64,000 nucleotides of DNA from contig JAJFJD010000040.1 of the NCBI GenBank assembly GCA_021774335.1, positions 1 through 64,000 on the forward strand, written 5' to 3'. This DNA is from Alphaproteobacteria bacterium. Its GTDB lineage: Bacteria > Pseudomonadota > Alphaproteobacteria > UBA8366. Below the pieces are notes generated by a model. That model was not told where the DNA came from. It searched no databases and was given only the letters and a program-made list of their open reading frames with translations. The translations under genes were made by a program, and so were the position numbers. Position 1 is the stretch's first letter. Each line of letters opens with the position of its first letter. Of the stretch, positions 30,801 to 40,043 are shown in pieces.

Positions 30801-31790
30801 TTAAGATGTTGACTGATCCCGCGATAAGACGCTGACTATCCGTTCCATATCACTTGGTAATTCGCTGCTGAATTTCAAGCGTTCCGCTGTTCGGGGGTGC
30901 TCAAACCCGATCACCGCAGCGTGAAGCGCCTGTCGGTTCAGCGCGCCGATCAATTGGGCGGCGTCCTCCGTGAATGCGTTTCTTCGGGCTGGTGTCCGGC
31001 GACCGTATACCGGGTCGCCGACGATCGGATAGCCGATATGCGTCAGATGGACACGGATTTGATGTGTTCGGCCGCTCTCCAGCTTGCACTCGACAAGACT
31101 GGCCGCGTCTCCGAAGCGTTGTCGCAGCCGGTAATTCGTCGCCGCCGATTTGCCGCGCGGCGGCGCCACGACGGCCATCTTCTTCCGGTCTTTGGGATGA
31201 CGGCCGATGTTGCCCTCGATCCGGCCGGATGGCGGCATCGGCACACCCCACACGATGGCCCGGTAGGATCGGTCGATCGACCGGTCGGCGAATTGCGCAG
31301 ACAGAGACTGATGCGCGGCGTCGTGCTTGGCGACGACGATCAGGCCGCTGGTATCCTTGTCCAGCCGGTGGACGATACCGGGCCGCTTGACCCCGCCGAC
31401 GCCCGACAGGCTATCGCCGCAATGGGCAAGCAGTGCGTTCACAAGCGTGCCGTCGGGCTGTCCCGGACCTGGATGCACCACGAGACCCGCCGGTTTATCG
31501 ATCACCAGCAGGTCTGCGTCTTCGTACACGACCGTAAGCGGGATATCCTGCGCCGCCGGGGTCGCCTCTTCCGGGGCGGGCACGGAGACCTCGAATTCGG
31601 ACTGTGGTTTGACCCGGTAGGATGGGTCCGATATCGTCTGGCCGCTCTCGGTGACGTGGCCTTCCTGCAGCAAGGATTTGATCCGGCTGCGCGACAAATC
31701 CGGAAGCGCGTCGGCCAGAAACCGGTCTAGCCGCATACCGGCTTCTTCCGGCTCGACGGGACGGGATCGATGGGTGTTTGGCGCGGTCAT
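30801..31790 (-). CDS. rluD: 23S rRNA pseudouridine synthase RluD
   Basis: 329 residues: an N-terminal S4 RNA-binding domain (GMRLDRFLADALPDLSRSRIKSLL, core RLDRFLADALPDLSRSRIK) and the RluA-family catalytic domain with VHRLDKDTSGL, whose Asp is the catalytic residue, and the late motif GRTHQIRVHLTHIGYPIVGD (19 residues shown as GRTHQIRVHL). It isomerises uridines 1911/1915/1917 of helix 69 in RluD proper. It lies upstream of rpoH on the same strand, a frequent alphaproteobacterial neighbourhood. Confidence 0.93.
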   Translation of the reverse strand: MTAPNTHRSRPVEPEEAGMRLDRFLADALPDLSRSRIKSLLQEGHVTESGQTISDPSYRVKPQSEFEVSVPAPEEATPAAQDIPLTVVYEDADLLVIDKPAGLVVHPGPGQPDGTLVNALLAHCGDSLSGVGGVKRPGIVHRLDKDTSGLIVVAKHDAAHQSLSAQFADRSIDRSYRAIVWGVPMPPSGRIEGNIGRHPKDRKKMAVVAPPRGKSAATNYRLRQRFGDAASLVECKLESGRTHQIRVHLTHIGYPIVGDPVYGRRTPARRNAFTEDAAQLIGALNRQALHAAVIGFEHPRTAERLKFSSELPSDMERIVSVLSRDQSTS

Positions 31791-31828
31791 TTTGGCGCAA
31801 TCATGGACAACTGGATTGAACGCTAATC

Positions 31829-32134
31829 ATGCAAGCGATTAAGGCTATTGTGATCGGGATGGGTTTCCTCATTGTGGCGGGGATGGCGATCCTGGTCTAC
31901 GGTCTCACCAATACGTTCGAGCCATCCAAATCGTCCAAGGGCGGTGATGGATCGGCGGCCTTCGGAACGATACGGGCGACCTTGCCATCCGGAGCCACGG
32001 TTCAAGGAACCGACCTCGACGGCGATACGATGCTCGTGCGTCTCGCCATGCCCGACGGCGGCGTCCAGATCATGGTCTTTCGATTGAGCGACGGCCGGCA
32101 GATCGGCACCATCGACCTGCAATCGCAGCGGTGA
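31829..32134 (+). CDS. Small single-span membrane protein (DUF6476-like)
   Basis: 101 residues with one N-terminal membrane segment (AIVIGMGFLIVAGMAILVYGL, about 5-25) and a soluble beta-rich remainder (ATLPSGATVQGTDLDGDTML, VQIMVFRLSDGRQIGTIDL) that probably faces the periplasm. It is divergent from rluD with 38 bases between start codons, as commonly seen for this family in Rhodospirillales. Family name is from memory; function unknown. Confidence 0.65.
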   Translation: MQAIKAIVIGMGFLIVAGMAILVYGLTNTFEPSKSSKGGDGSAAFGTIRATLPSGATVQGTDLDGDTMLVRLAMPDGGVQIMVFRLSDGRQIGTIDLQSQR

Positions 32135-32154
32135 ACGCGCCCGTCGACGTGCGA

Positions 32155-32616
32155 TCACGCTTTTCGGGGGAGGGCGTCCGCCGCTTCCGTTAAGGCTGCG
32201 TCCAACGCATCCAGTTTCTCCGCATCGGCATTTTCCGCATCGCGCAGTCCGGCGATGACAGTCTGTGCCCGCTCGACCGCTGCGCCGGCGATTTCCGCCA
32301 TTTCCTGCTGTGCCGCCAGATTGGATTCGAGTTCGGCGATCCGGGATTCCGCTTCCGCCAGGTCGTCGTCTTCGTCCGCGGCGTCGAAATCCAGGTCGTC
32401 TTCATCCGCGTCCTGATCGTCATTGGCCGGGGCTGGCCCGCCCTTGCTGAATCCGAGGCGTTGGGCGAGCCCCTCGATATACTTGGCGTCTTCGTTGTTC
32501 AACTCGCCTTTGTCCAGGTCTGCGAGGTAGTCCTGTAGCTCATCGACCGTTTCGGGCAGGAGATCGCCCTTGTCCAGCATCGTCTGAATCAGGCGTCGGG
32601 TGTGGTTGGCATCCAT
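32155..32616 (-). CDS. Hypothetical acidic protein
   Basis: 153 residues from the ATG at 32616; upstream codons to 32676 stay open but look non-coding. Residues 1-60 are helical and charged (DANHTRRLIQTMLDKGDLL; DYLADLDKGELNNEDAKYIEGL), residues 65-95 are extremely acidic (repeated Asp/Glu), and the rest is a heptad-like coiled coil (AESRIAELESNLAAQQEMAE). No catalytic motif. Convergent with the DUF6476-like gene. Function unknown. Confidence 0.6.
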   Translation of the reverse strand: MDANHTRRLIQTMLDKGDLLPETVDELQDYLADLDKGELNNEDAKYIEGLAQRLGFSKGGPAPANDDQDADEDDLDFDAADEDDDLAEAESRIAELESNLAAQQEMAEIAGAAVERAQTVIAGLRDAENADAEKLDALDAALTEAADALPRKA

Positions 32617-32745
32617 GGGCGGGCAATATCTCTTGTCGTGATCGAATAGCGCTGCGGTCGCGCGGCGGCGCACCATATCGCGAAACGCGCGATCCGGGTA
32701 GGGGGAAGCGCCCGGCGGCGTTGCGGCAGCCGAGGCACGAATTCC

Positions 32746-34554
32746 CTATTGTTTGATATTTTCCTTCAGGATCTGACTCGATTGGAACCGCCGGTTCAGG
32801 ATCCACACCTTGACGGCCGTCTGTGGATCGCCCGAGTAATAGTATTTGAAGGTGTTGGCGTAGAGGTAATAGACATCGCCGACCTTCTCCGCGGTCGTCG
32901 CCTGGAACTGGTCCCATTCGTATTCGTAGGTCGTGACGGTGGCGCCCGAGACGGTGCCGCGAATATTGCCCGACCTGTTTTTGACCCGCTTTAGCGGCGC
33001 GTTGATCACCACGCGCTCGAATTTATAGCCGTATTTCTTCCTGGCGAAGACCTCGGCGACCGCCTTGTGCAGCTTGCTGTCGTCCGAGCGGGCCTTCGGC
33101 ATGCGCACGGAATTCAACGCGATTTTGTACTTTTCCTTGAAGCCGGCCGTCGCCTTGTCGATTTTTTCGAGCTGCGGCTTGCGGTCCGGTGCATCGGTGC
33201 GGGCCATCTCCTTGTCGTAGAGCGCGGCAACCACGACCGTCTTCCGTGCCTTGGCGAGATTGTCCAGGTTCTTCTTGTATTGCCCTTTGCCGGTCAGCCG
33301 GTTGTTCCGGTGGTTGACGTCATCCGGATCGGTTTTATCGAGAAAATCCGCCGTTCTCAGCGCGTCCTGGACGTTGAGGTCCATCTCCTCATTGACCGTG
33401 TTCAGGGTGCGTGCGAGCGACTGCTGCTTCTGGCCCTGCAGCGCGGAGCGTAGAAAGCGGAAGGTGTTGCCGTCTTTTGTGTTCAACGCGGCCTTGCCGT
33501 CGATCGACTTGATATAGGCGAAGTCTTCCTTCACATGCGCCCGCACCGCCGCTACCGAGGCGACGAAGCTCTTGATTTTCGCCTCTGTTGCCGGATGTTC
33601 GATACGGCCCGGCACCTTGATCGTGTGAAAGCGCTTCTGGAGCGCCGCGAGTTTCCCCGACACGTCGCCGAGTGAGGCCTGCTGCGTGTTGCGGTCGGAG
33701 ATGCGTTTCTCGAACATCGCCGAGACCTTGCCCGTCCGGCCATACAGGTCCTGCACCGCCGGCACCTTCGGGGCGCCCAGCGACTTCAGCGAGTTCTGGA
33801 TATTGGCGAGCGATTTGCGGCCGTAGTTGACCTTCTGCTTGTTGGAGTAGTCGAGCGGCTGCATCTTGTCGATCTCGCCGGCGACCTTCATCAGCTGCTT
33901 CTGCTCGATCGCGACGATATTGCCGACGAGCGTCGCCTTGATGCCGTTGTACTGCTGCGCCGCCTGCTTGAAGGCGGGGTGCGAGCGATCCTTGGTCTTC
34001 CCAAGATAACCGCCGATCCGGTACAGCTCCTTCAACTGCCGGAATGCGCCGCGGCTGTCGGAGGGACGCAGGTTGCGGACCTGTGCCCCGACCAGCTTCA
34101 TTTCGCGCTGTGCACGCGCGACCGACGGGTCGGCTGCGGCGGCTTTCGGCGCTGCTGTCTTTGGCGCGGCTGCGGGCGCCGATGAATTCGGGGCCGCTTT
34201 CGGCGTGGCAGCGGCAGCCGGCGGTTTCGCTGCACCGCCGCCGGCGAGCGTGGCGAGCGCGCCGTTGACGTTATCCAGCCGTTGCTTGGCTTCGGTCCAG
34301 GACGCATGCGTCTTGTTGGGCGAGGAGTCTAGCCGCTTCCCGGCCATCTCCATCGAGCGTTGCAGCCGTTTGATGTTGGCCTTGCGCGACGGGGTCAGCG
34401 TCTTCACCTGTTGCTCCGCCCGGCCGATATCGTAAACCGCGCCCTTGATCGCCGAATCTGCGGGCGCGGTCTGGGCGACGGCGGCAGGGCCGATCAGGAT
34501 TGGGGCGAGTAGGATGGCGGCGAACAGAATGGCCGCGCGAAGGCGGTGCAGCAT
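32746..34554 (-). CDS. Exported helical repeat protein, unknown function
   Basis: 602 residues with a signal peptide (FAAILLAPILIGPAAVAQ, cleavage near residue 28). The N-terminal half shows three related helical units, each of about 60 residues (from about 45, 150 and 220), with the pattern AEQQVKTLTPS..., AQVRNLRPSDS... and GEIDKMQPLDYS..., separated by an Ala/Pro-rich linker at about 108-145. The C-terminal about 120 residues contain beta-like stretches and many tyrosines (TTYEYEWDQFQATT, YYLYANTFKYYYSGDP). No known domain is recognised. It is alone on its strand, with tRNA-Glu behind its start. Confidence 0.65.
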   Translation of the reverse strand: MLHRLRAAILFAAILLAPILIGPAAVAQTAPADSAIKGAVYDIGRAEQQVKTLTPSRKANIKRLQRSMEMAGKRLDSSPNKTHASWTEAKQRLDNVNGALATLAGGGAAKPPAAAATPKAAPNSSAPAAAPKTAAPKAAAADPSVARAQREMKLVGAQVRNLRPSDSRGAFRQLKELYRIGGYLGKTKDRSHPAFKQAAQQYNGIKATLVGNIVAIEQKQLMKVAGEIDKMQPLDYSNKQKVNYGRKSLANIQNSLKSLGAPKVPAVQDLYGRTGKVSAMFEKRISDRNTQQASLGDVSGKLAALQKRFHTIKVPGRIEHPATEAKIKSFVASVAAVRAHVKEDFAYIKSIDGKAALNTKDGNTFRFLRSALQGQKQQSLARTLNTVNEEMDLNVQDALRTADFLDKTDPDDVNHRNNRLTGKGQYKKNLDNLAKARKTVVVAALYDKEMARTDAPDRKPQLEKIDKATAGFKEKYKIALNSVRMPKARSDDSKLHKAVAEVFARKKYGYKFERVVINAPLKRVKNRSGNIRGTVSGATVTTYEYEWDQFQATTAEKVGDVYYLYANTFKYYYSGDPQTAVKVWILNRRFQSSQILKENIKQ

Positions 34555-34726
34555 GGCAAAACTCCCTGATTTTCCCCAAACGGCCTATGGCAGGGGCCGC
34601 ATGCCCGGCGCACAGAGACCTAAACGGTTGTGGCGAGCCTGGGATTTCGTTTATTGCGGGAATTTTGGCATACCAGGATAGGCGGGACAAGCCGCCGGCC
34701 ATCGCGGTTCTAGCTCCCTAAAGTCA

Positions 34727-34755
34727 TTGCTTGCCCGGGTTCCTTCAGTTAAGAG
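34727..34755 (+). promoter_or_regulatory. Candidate promoter of tRNA-Glu
   Basis: TTGCTT (34727-34732), 17 bases, TAAGAG (34750-34755), 22 bases before the tRNA. Both boxes are imperfect. Confidence 0.3.
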
Positions 34756-34777
34756 TCCGGGGTTCAGCCACGCCGAC

Positions 34778-34853
34778 GTCCCCTTCGTCTAGTGGCCCAG
34801 GACGCCGGCCTCTCACGCCGGAAACAGGGGTTCGACTCCCCTAGGGGACGCCA
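34778..34853 (+). tRNA. tRNA-Glu (anticodon CTC), CCA encoded
   Basis: Acceptor arms GTCCCCT and AGGGGAC pair over seven bases with discriminator G at 34850 and CCA at 34851-34853. The anticodon stem CCGGC/GCCGG encloses loop CTCTCAC, giving anticodon CTC for GAG codons. The T arm reads AGGGGTTCGACTCCCC. No integrase lies next to its 3' end, so it is not acting as an attachment site here. Confidence 0.96.
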
Positions 34854-34884
34854 CTTATTTTCCACCACATTTGACGCGGTGCCG

Positions 34885-35922
34885 ATGATCACGCGGGAAG
34901 ACTTGGCGGCGGCGGTCGAAGACGGCCTGCTGACGGAAGAACAGGCCGCACGACTTATCGCGCGGGCCGAGCTTTCGCTCGTCCCCACAGACATCGACGA
35001 CGAACGGTTCCGCTTTCTGAACGGCTTCAACGATGTGTTTCTGGCCCTCGGTATCATACTGATTGCCGGGGCGCTTGTTGCGTTCATGAGCGTGCCGAAT
35101 ATGGGTGGGCCGGTTGTCGCAGGCATTTCGGTGATCGTCATGTGGGGGCTCGCCGAGATTGTCATTGGTAAATTTCGGGCCGTTCTTCCTGCCATCTTCA
35201 TCAGCATTGCGATCACCATCTTTGCGGGGTTGCTGTTCAGCCAGATATTCTCGCCGACAACATTGGCGCGGGATCCGTTCGGGGGATTGTCGACGCGAAG
35301 CCTGACGGGCGCATTGTCGTTGCTGGCATTCGTCATCGTCTTCTACTGGCGGTTTCGTCTGCCGTTCACCTTCGGCACCATTGGGGCCGTCGCCTATGGG
35401 TGCGCTCTGCTGCTTTTCTTTCAGACCGTCGGCATCGCACCAGATGCGGTTTGGCTCCAGCTTTTCATGGTCTGCGCCGGATTGGCGCTCTTTGCTGTCG
35501 CGGTGGCCTACGATTTTTCCGATCCGGCGCGCGTGACCCGGCGGTCGGATTGTTCCTTTTGGCTGCACATGGTCGCCGGGCCGACGATAACGCATGGTCT
35601 GTTGGCGCAATTCGCCACCAAGGTGGACGTAACGTCCGCCGCGGCGATGATCGGCGGCTTTGTTTTGTTCGCGGTAGTGTCCCTGGTAATCGACCGCCGC
35701 GTGCCGTTGGTGTCGGTCCTCCTGTATCTCGGGATCGCCATCGGCTACCTGTTTTCGACCGTGGCGGTGAAATCGGCGCTCACGATCGGCGCGACGTTGC
35801 TGGTTCTCGGTATTATCGTCGTAACGATGGGCCTCGCGTGGCGGCCGCTGCGTAGAATGTTGCTGGCGCCGCTTCGGCGGTTTGAGTTCAGCAACAAGCT
35901 GCCGCCGGTACGGCCGGCGTGA
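34885..35922 (+). CDS. Multi-span membrane protein, DUF2157-like
   Basis: 345 residues from the ATG at 34885; the open frame runs back into the tRNA gene, so the earlier start at 34792 is impossible. Residues 1-45 form a short soluble head with the pattern LAAAVEDGLLTEEQAARLIARA, typical of DUF2157 and related 'short-head' membrane proteins, followed by about nine or ten membrane segments (e.g. FLALGIILIAGALVAFM, AIFISIAITIFAGLLF, IGATLLVLGIIVVTMGLAW). The C-terminus is short and basic. Function unknown. Confidence 0.7.
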   Translation: MITREDLAAAVEDGLLTEEQAARLIARAELSLVPTDIDDERFRFLNGFNDVFLALGIILIAGALVAFMSVPNMGGPVVAGISVIVMWGLAEIVIGKFRAVLPAIFISIAITIFAGLLFSQIFSPTTLARDPFGGLSTRSLTGALSLLAFVIVFYWRFRLPFTFGTIGAVAYGCALLLFFQTVGIAPDAVWLQLFMVCAGLALFAVAVAYDFSDPARVTRRSDCSFWLHMVAGPTITHGLLAQFATKVDVTSAAAMIGGFVLFAVVSLVIDRRVPLVSVLLYLGIAIGYLFSTVAVKSALTIGATLLVLGIIVVTMGLAWRPLRRMLLAPLRRFEFSNKLPPVRPA

Positions 35923-35978
35923 CCTGACGCAAGGTCGGGCGAAAGACGCGAAGACCGTCATCTCCCGCCCGCCGCGCC

Positions 35979-36410
35979 TCAATGCCGCGAGATCGCGATG
36001 CGGTTCCACAGGTTGATCATTCCTACCGTGGCGGTCAGCACGCCGATCTCCTTTTCCGAGAAATGCTCGCGCAGGCGGGCGCGGAGCGGGCCGAGGTCGG
36101 TCTTCGGGTCGAGGTCGGTCAGGGCTTCGGTCCAGGCGAGGGCGGCTTTTTCCTTATCCGTGAAGTAGCAGACCTGATTCCAGACAATTACCCGGTCCAG
36201 CCGGGTGCTGGTCTCGCCGTCCTCCCGCGCTTCCCGGGTGTGCATCTTGACGCAGAAGCCGCAGCGGTTGATCTGCGAGGCGCGCAACAGGACCAGATGG
36301 TGCAGCAGGCGGTCGAGGCCGTGGGCGTCCATCACATCGTGGACGTCGGCCAAGGCCTGCAGGACATCGGGTACTTCTTTTTCATAGTTCACTGCTTTCG
36401 TATCGCTCAT
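35979..36410 (-). CDS. Carboxymuconolactone decarboxylase/AhpD-family protein
   Basis: 143 residues from the ATG at 36410 (GGAGAG upstream); the open frame continues to 36716 but is not conserved. It carries the AhpD-type redox motif INRCGFCVKMHTREA with CxxC and the following histidine, and the helical C-terminus LTATVGMINLWNRIAI. Such proteins reduce peroxides or act as peroxidase partners. Both cysteines are normal codons, so this one is not a selenoprotein. Confidence 0.88.
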   Translation of the reverse strand: MSDTKAVNYEKEVPDVLQALADVHDVMDAHGLDRLLHHLVLLRASQINRCGFCVKMHTREAREDGETSTRLDRVIVWNQVCYFTDKEKAALAWTEALTDLDPKTDLGPLRARLREHFSEKEIGVLTATVGMINLWNRIAISRH

Positions 36411-36617
36411 TCGGGCTCTCCTTCGGGGTCGGGTTGAGGGTGTCGACCTGATGACGAATGAGCGGCGGCGTCTGTGACACGGCGCGCGATTTTTCCGCGG
36501 TGCCGGTCCTGTCCTATAACGACAATTGGGAACAATTGAGTCGTTGGCATCTGTGATAAAACCCGGCCTCATGCATGTGATTCCGATACGAAGGCAACCG
36601 CCGCCAGGCGATCGCTG

Positions 36618-37295
36618 ATGTCGCTGCCCGAGCAGAACACCGGCATCCTCGCCCTTTGGAACAACTGCGCGCCCGGCCACGAAGCCGAGTATGAGGCGTG
36701 GTACCAGGGCGAGCATCTGCCCGAACGGTTGGCAGTACCGGGCATCTTGCGGGGACGGCGCTATGAGATGCTGTCTGGCACGCCGCGCTATTTCACCTAT
36801 TACGAGACGATCTCACCGGAAGTCTTCGTTTCATCGGCTTATTTGGAGCGGGTGGAGAACCCGACGCCGATGACGCGGAAGATCATGTCCGGCGTCTTCA
36901 TCGATATGAGCCGGACAGTGTGCCGGCGCGTCGCGTGTCACGGCGATATGCGGGGCACTGTCGCGGTGACGGCCCGGCTGACCGGGGCCGGCCCGATAGA
37001 AGGGGGGGTGGCGGACGGTATTGCGGCCATGGCCGCCGGCCTCGCTGACCTGCCCGGCGTGGCACGGGCCGAGCTTTGGGCCGCCAGCGGCGAAACCACC
37101 CAGCCGGCATCGGCGGAGGCCAAGTTGCGGGGCGGGGACGAGACCATCTCCGCCTGCCTGTTCGTGGAATGCCTGCGCGAAGGCGAGGCACAGGTGGTTC
37201 AACGCGCGCTGGCCGCGGGCCCACATGGGGCGGCGATGGAGATCGGCGTCTACCGGCTGCTCTGTGAACGCTCTATCGATGGGGCGCCAGCCTGA
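36618..37295 (+). CDS. Hypothetical protein, dimeric alpha-beta barrel-like
   Basis: 225 residues. The first half resembles ferredoxin-like dimeric barrel proteins (ILALWNNCAPGHEAEYEAWYQGEHLPERLAVPG, shown by its core EYEAWYQGEHLPERL, then RRYEMLSGTPRYFTYYE), a pattern of stress-responsive or EthD-like folds. A second similar half (VAVTARLTGAG...YRLLCE) suggests internal duplication. The enzyme activity is not known. It is divergent from the AhpD-family gene over a 207-base gap that contains an imperfect dyad near 36518-36545. Confidence 0.6.
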   Translation: MSLPEQNTGILALWNNCAPGHEAEYEAWYQGEHLPERLAVPGILRGRRYEMLSGTPRYFTYYETISPEVFVSSAYLERVENPTPMTRKIMSGVFIDMSRTVCRRVACHGDMRGTVAVTARLTGAGPIEGGVADGIAAMAAGLADLPGVARAELWAASGETTQPASAEAKLRGGDETISACLFVECLREGEAQVVQRALAAGPHGAAMEIGVYRLLCERSIDGAPA

Positions 37296-37506
37296 TCAGT
37301 TTTCCGGGGCTGGATGCAACGGGTGCGGTTGGATCTGAACCTCGCGCTCGCCGTAATAGTGCTGTTTTCCGGCTCCACCCGCTTCGCGCGATATTGCGGC
37401 GGCTCACGCGGTTTTGAGCGGTCTATCGTTGCGCCGTTAAGGATTTGGTAACCCGCCTCCCGCTATCAGGGGATCGTTGAATTTCGGCTCGCGGGAGAGG
37501 TTCACG

Positions 37507-37974
37507 ATGAAATTTGCGTCTCTTGGCGTCATGGCCCTGGGCTGTGCCGCCGTTGTGGCTTGCGGCCCTGTCTACAAGACGAGCTACGAGTTGACGCCGC
37601 CGCAGACAGCGGAAGGCCGGATGTGTGCGACCCAATGTCAGCAGATCAAGAGCGCCTGCCAGACCGTCGGATATGAGCGACACCAGCGTTGTCGGTCGGA
37701 CAAGCTGGCCTATGCGGATCACAAGTTCAACGAGTATCGAGTTCAGCAATTGTTGCTCAAAAAGCCGATCAAGAAGTCTCGTCGGAGCTTCTATGGCGGG
37801 TATTCTTGCCGTCAGGAGCGGACGTACAAGAAATCGTGCGAGTCCGATTTCGTCGGTTGTTTCGCAACCTGCGGCGGCAAGGTGACGCCGCGCACGGTCT
37901 GCACCGCCAATTGCGAACAGGTGCAGCCGGGCCACCAGATCAGCGGCGGTCCGACCACACCGCTGATGCGGTGA
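37507..37974 (+). CDS. Cysteine-rich outer-membrane or periplasmic lipoprotein
   Basis: 155 residues from the ATG at 37507, preceded by GGGAGAGG. The signal peptide ends in a lipobox (AAVVAC|GP), so the mature N-terminus would be lipid-modified. The rest is basic with at least ten cysteines in CxxxC-type spacings (CATQCQQIKSAC, CRQERTYKKSC, CFATCGG, VCTANC), likely disulfide-bonded. No family is recognised. The 211-base gap before it shows nothing clear. Confidence 0.65.
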   Translation: MKFASLGVMALGCAAVVACGPVYKTSYELTPPQTAEGRMCATQCQQIKSACQTVGYERHQRCRSDKLAYADHKFNEYRVQQLLLKKPIKKSRRSFYGGYSCRQERTYKKSCESDFVGCFATCGGKVTPRTVCTANCEQVQPGHQISGGPTTPLMR

Positions 37975-38007
37975 TTCTGCCGAACCGCCGGCCGAATTCA
38001 GAGTGCG

Positions 38008-38418
38008 TTAGGCTGCTTTCCGTTCCGCGGCGTCGATCATGGTCGAGGACAGCAGAATATAGGCGGCGGTCCAGGCTTCCTGGACATCGTCGGTGAATTG
38101 CTCGCCGAGGCCCTTTTCCAACGTCCACAGCAGCGCCGAGCCGACCGTGTCGTAGTGGTCTGGCGTCACGCCGTATCCCGAGTGGCGGACGCCGAGGTCC
38201 TGCACCGCCGGGACGATCCGGTCGAGATTGCTCAGACCGCGGACGGCGACGGCAATCATGTCCATGAGCTTCGCACCTTGTGCCTTCATGTCTCCTTTGA
38301 AAAGCGGGCGCAGGCTCGGGTCCAGTTCAAACAGCCGGGCATAGAAGAGGTCCGCCGCGATCTCGGCAGGTACGATCTCGAAGCTTTTCTGGACGAGTGA
38401 AATCTGGTCGGGGGTCAT
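38008..38418 (-). CDS. Bacterial single-domain globin
   Basis: 136 residues from the ATG at 38418; upstream codons to 38472 are not globin. It has the classical 3-over-3 features: [14 protein letters not shown] (A helix), [16 protein letters not shown] with the CD-corner Phe, proximal His79 in [10 protein letters not shown] and the H helix [12 protein letters not shown]. Length and sequence resemble Vitreoscilla-type haemoglobin and the globin part of flavohaemoglobins. It may bind O2 or detoxify NO with a separate reductase; no reductase gene is adjacent. Confidence 0.88.
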   Translation of the reverse strand: MTPDQISLVQKSFEIVPAEIAADLFYARLFELDPSLRPLFKGDMKAQGAKLMDMIAVAVRGLSNLDRIVPAVQDLGVRHSGYGVTPDHYDTVGSALLWTLEKGLGEQFTDDVQEAWTAAYILLSSTMIDAAERKAA

Positions 38419-38630
38419 GTCGGATATTCCTTGTTTTCCAATTTGGCCGCGGGGCGGTCCGTTTATGGCCAAAAGGTTTACCGGCCGGTTGTGTCCCGCG
38501 TATTTCCGGCATCCCGGCGTTTTGTTTCAATTGTTTCACTGCCGCCCGGCTTGGCCTCGGACGGCTAGACCCGCTACAAAGGCGGGTGTCCCCGTATACC
38601 CGTTTTCACCGACGAAGGACGTTCCACTCC

Positions 38631-39605
38631 ATGAAGATCACCATCCTGGACGACTATCACGACACCGTTCGCACACTCGATTGCTTCCAGAAGCTCGACG
38701 GGCATGACGTCACGATCTGGAACGATCACGTTCAGGATACCGATGCCCTGGCCGACCGGCTGGCGGAGACCGAAGCGTTGGTGCTGATCCGAGAGCGGAC
38801 GCATATTCGCGCGCCGCTGCTGGACCGCCTGCCCAAGCTCAAGCTGATCAGCCAGCGCAGCGTCTACCCGCATATCGATATCGAGGACTGCACACGTCTT
38901 GGCGTCATCGTCTCGTCGAGCCAGCATGCAGGCACGCCGTCCTATGCGACGGCCGAACTGACCTGGGGCCTCATCCTCGCGTCGATGCGGCAGATCCCGC
39001 AGCAACTGGCGTCGATGCGCAAGGGCAATTGGCAGATCGGCGTGGGGAACACGATTCGGCACAAGACCATCGGACTTTACGGTTATGGCCGGATCAGCAA
39101 GGCCGTTGCCGAATACGCGACGGTTTTCGGGATGAAGGTGCTGGTCTGGGCGCGGGAGGACTCGCGCGCCCGAGCGCGGGCCGACGGCTACGCGACTGCC
39201 GAGACCAAGGAAGCCTTCTTCGAGAGCTGCGACATCCTCAGCCTGCATATGCGCCTGGTCGATGCGACACGCGGCATTGTCACCGGCGCCGACCTGGCGC
39301 GGATGAAACCCACGGCGCTGCTCGTCAACACCAGCCGAGCGCCGTTGATCGAGGCCGGGGCTTTGGTTGAGGCCCTGCGCGCCGGGCGTCCCGGCATGGC
39401 GGCGGTCGATGTCTATGAGGAAGAGCCGGTGCTCGACCCGAACCACCCGCTGCTGCTGATGGACAATGTCATCTGCACACCGCATATCGGATATGTGACG
39501 CGCGACGAGTATGAAATCCAATTCACAGATATCTTCGACCAGATCCTCGCGTATGCCGACGGATCGCCGACCAATGTGGTCAACCCGAATGCATTGGACG
39601 ACTAA
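38631..39605 (+). CDS. D-isomer-specific 2-hydroxyacid dehydrogenase
   Basis: 324 residues, started at the ATG at 38631 behind GAAGGAC. NAD-binding [16 protein letters not shown] near residue 148, catalytic Arg in [12 protein letters not shown], Glu in YEEEPVLD and His in TPHIGYVT near 283, all in the expected order. It reduces 2-oxo acids or oxidises D-2-hydroxy acids; substrate unknown. The gene is bracketed by inverted copies of AACAATTGAAACA (38523-38535 and 39654-39666). Confidence 0.88.
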   Translation: MKITILDDYHDTVRTLDCFQKLDGHDVTIWNDHVQDTDALADRLAETEALVLIRERTHIRAPLLDRLPKLKLISQRSVYPHIDIEDCTRLGVIVSSSQHAGTPSYATAELTWGLILASMRQIPQQLASMRKGNWQIGVGNTIRHKTIGLYGYGRISKAVAEYATVFGMKVLVWAREDSRARARADGYATAETKEAFFESCDILSLHMRLVDATRGIVTGADLARMKPTALLVNTSRAPLIEAGALVEALRAGRPGMAAVDVYEEEPVLDPNHPLLLMDNVICTPHIGYVTRDEYEIQFTDIFDQILAYADGSPTNVVNPNALDD

Positions 39606-39781
39606 GGGCTTTCGGGCCTTGCAGTAAACGCATATCCGTCATGTTTGCGCTGCAACAATTGAAACACTTTTCTGCCTTTCAAGACATTGAGCAGAAACTA
39701 AAACACCCCATATTCACTGCGTAATTTGGATCCACTGCCATTCGGCCTTGGATTTGTGCAATGCAGCGAAGGAGCAAGACC

Positions 39782-39952
39782 ATGCTGGCATTTGTTGGCA
39801 AGATGGGAAGGGCCGTCGCGAGACGGCGACGGCAACAGGCAGCGATTCGGGAGCTTTCCGCGCTCGACGATCGGATGCTTGCCGATCTTGGAATTCGACG
39901 GTCGCAGATCGTCAATTCTGCGACGGGCCACGATCATTGGCGCCGGAACTGA
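39782..39952 (+). CDS. DUF1127 small arginine-rich protein
   Basis: 56 residues from the ATG at 39782, with AAGGAG at 39769-39774; the earlier ATG at 39761 would put this site inside the gene. The DUF1127 (YjiS) signature is present: RQQAAIRELSALDDRMLADLG followed by IRRSQI (core RELSALDDRMLADLGI). Alphaproteobacterial members have been linked to phosphate/carbon metabolism and RNA binding; function here is unknown. Confidence 0.85.
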   Translation: MLAFVGKMGRAVARRRRQQAAIRELSALDDRMLADLGIRRSQIVNSATGHDHWRRN

Positions 39953-40043
39953 CCGGCGGATATGCCGCTCGTCGAATAACCGGATATACTCATCGGGCTG
40001 ACGCCTCCGATGCTGGAGGCTCCCATCCAGTCAGGAGCCGTTC

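Noticed and set aside
34792..34884. Upstream start of the DUF2157-like gene
   Set aside because: It falls within tRNA-Glu.
35979..36410. AhpD-family gene as a second selenoprotein
   Set aside because: Its CxxC motif is encoded by normal cysteine codons.
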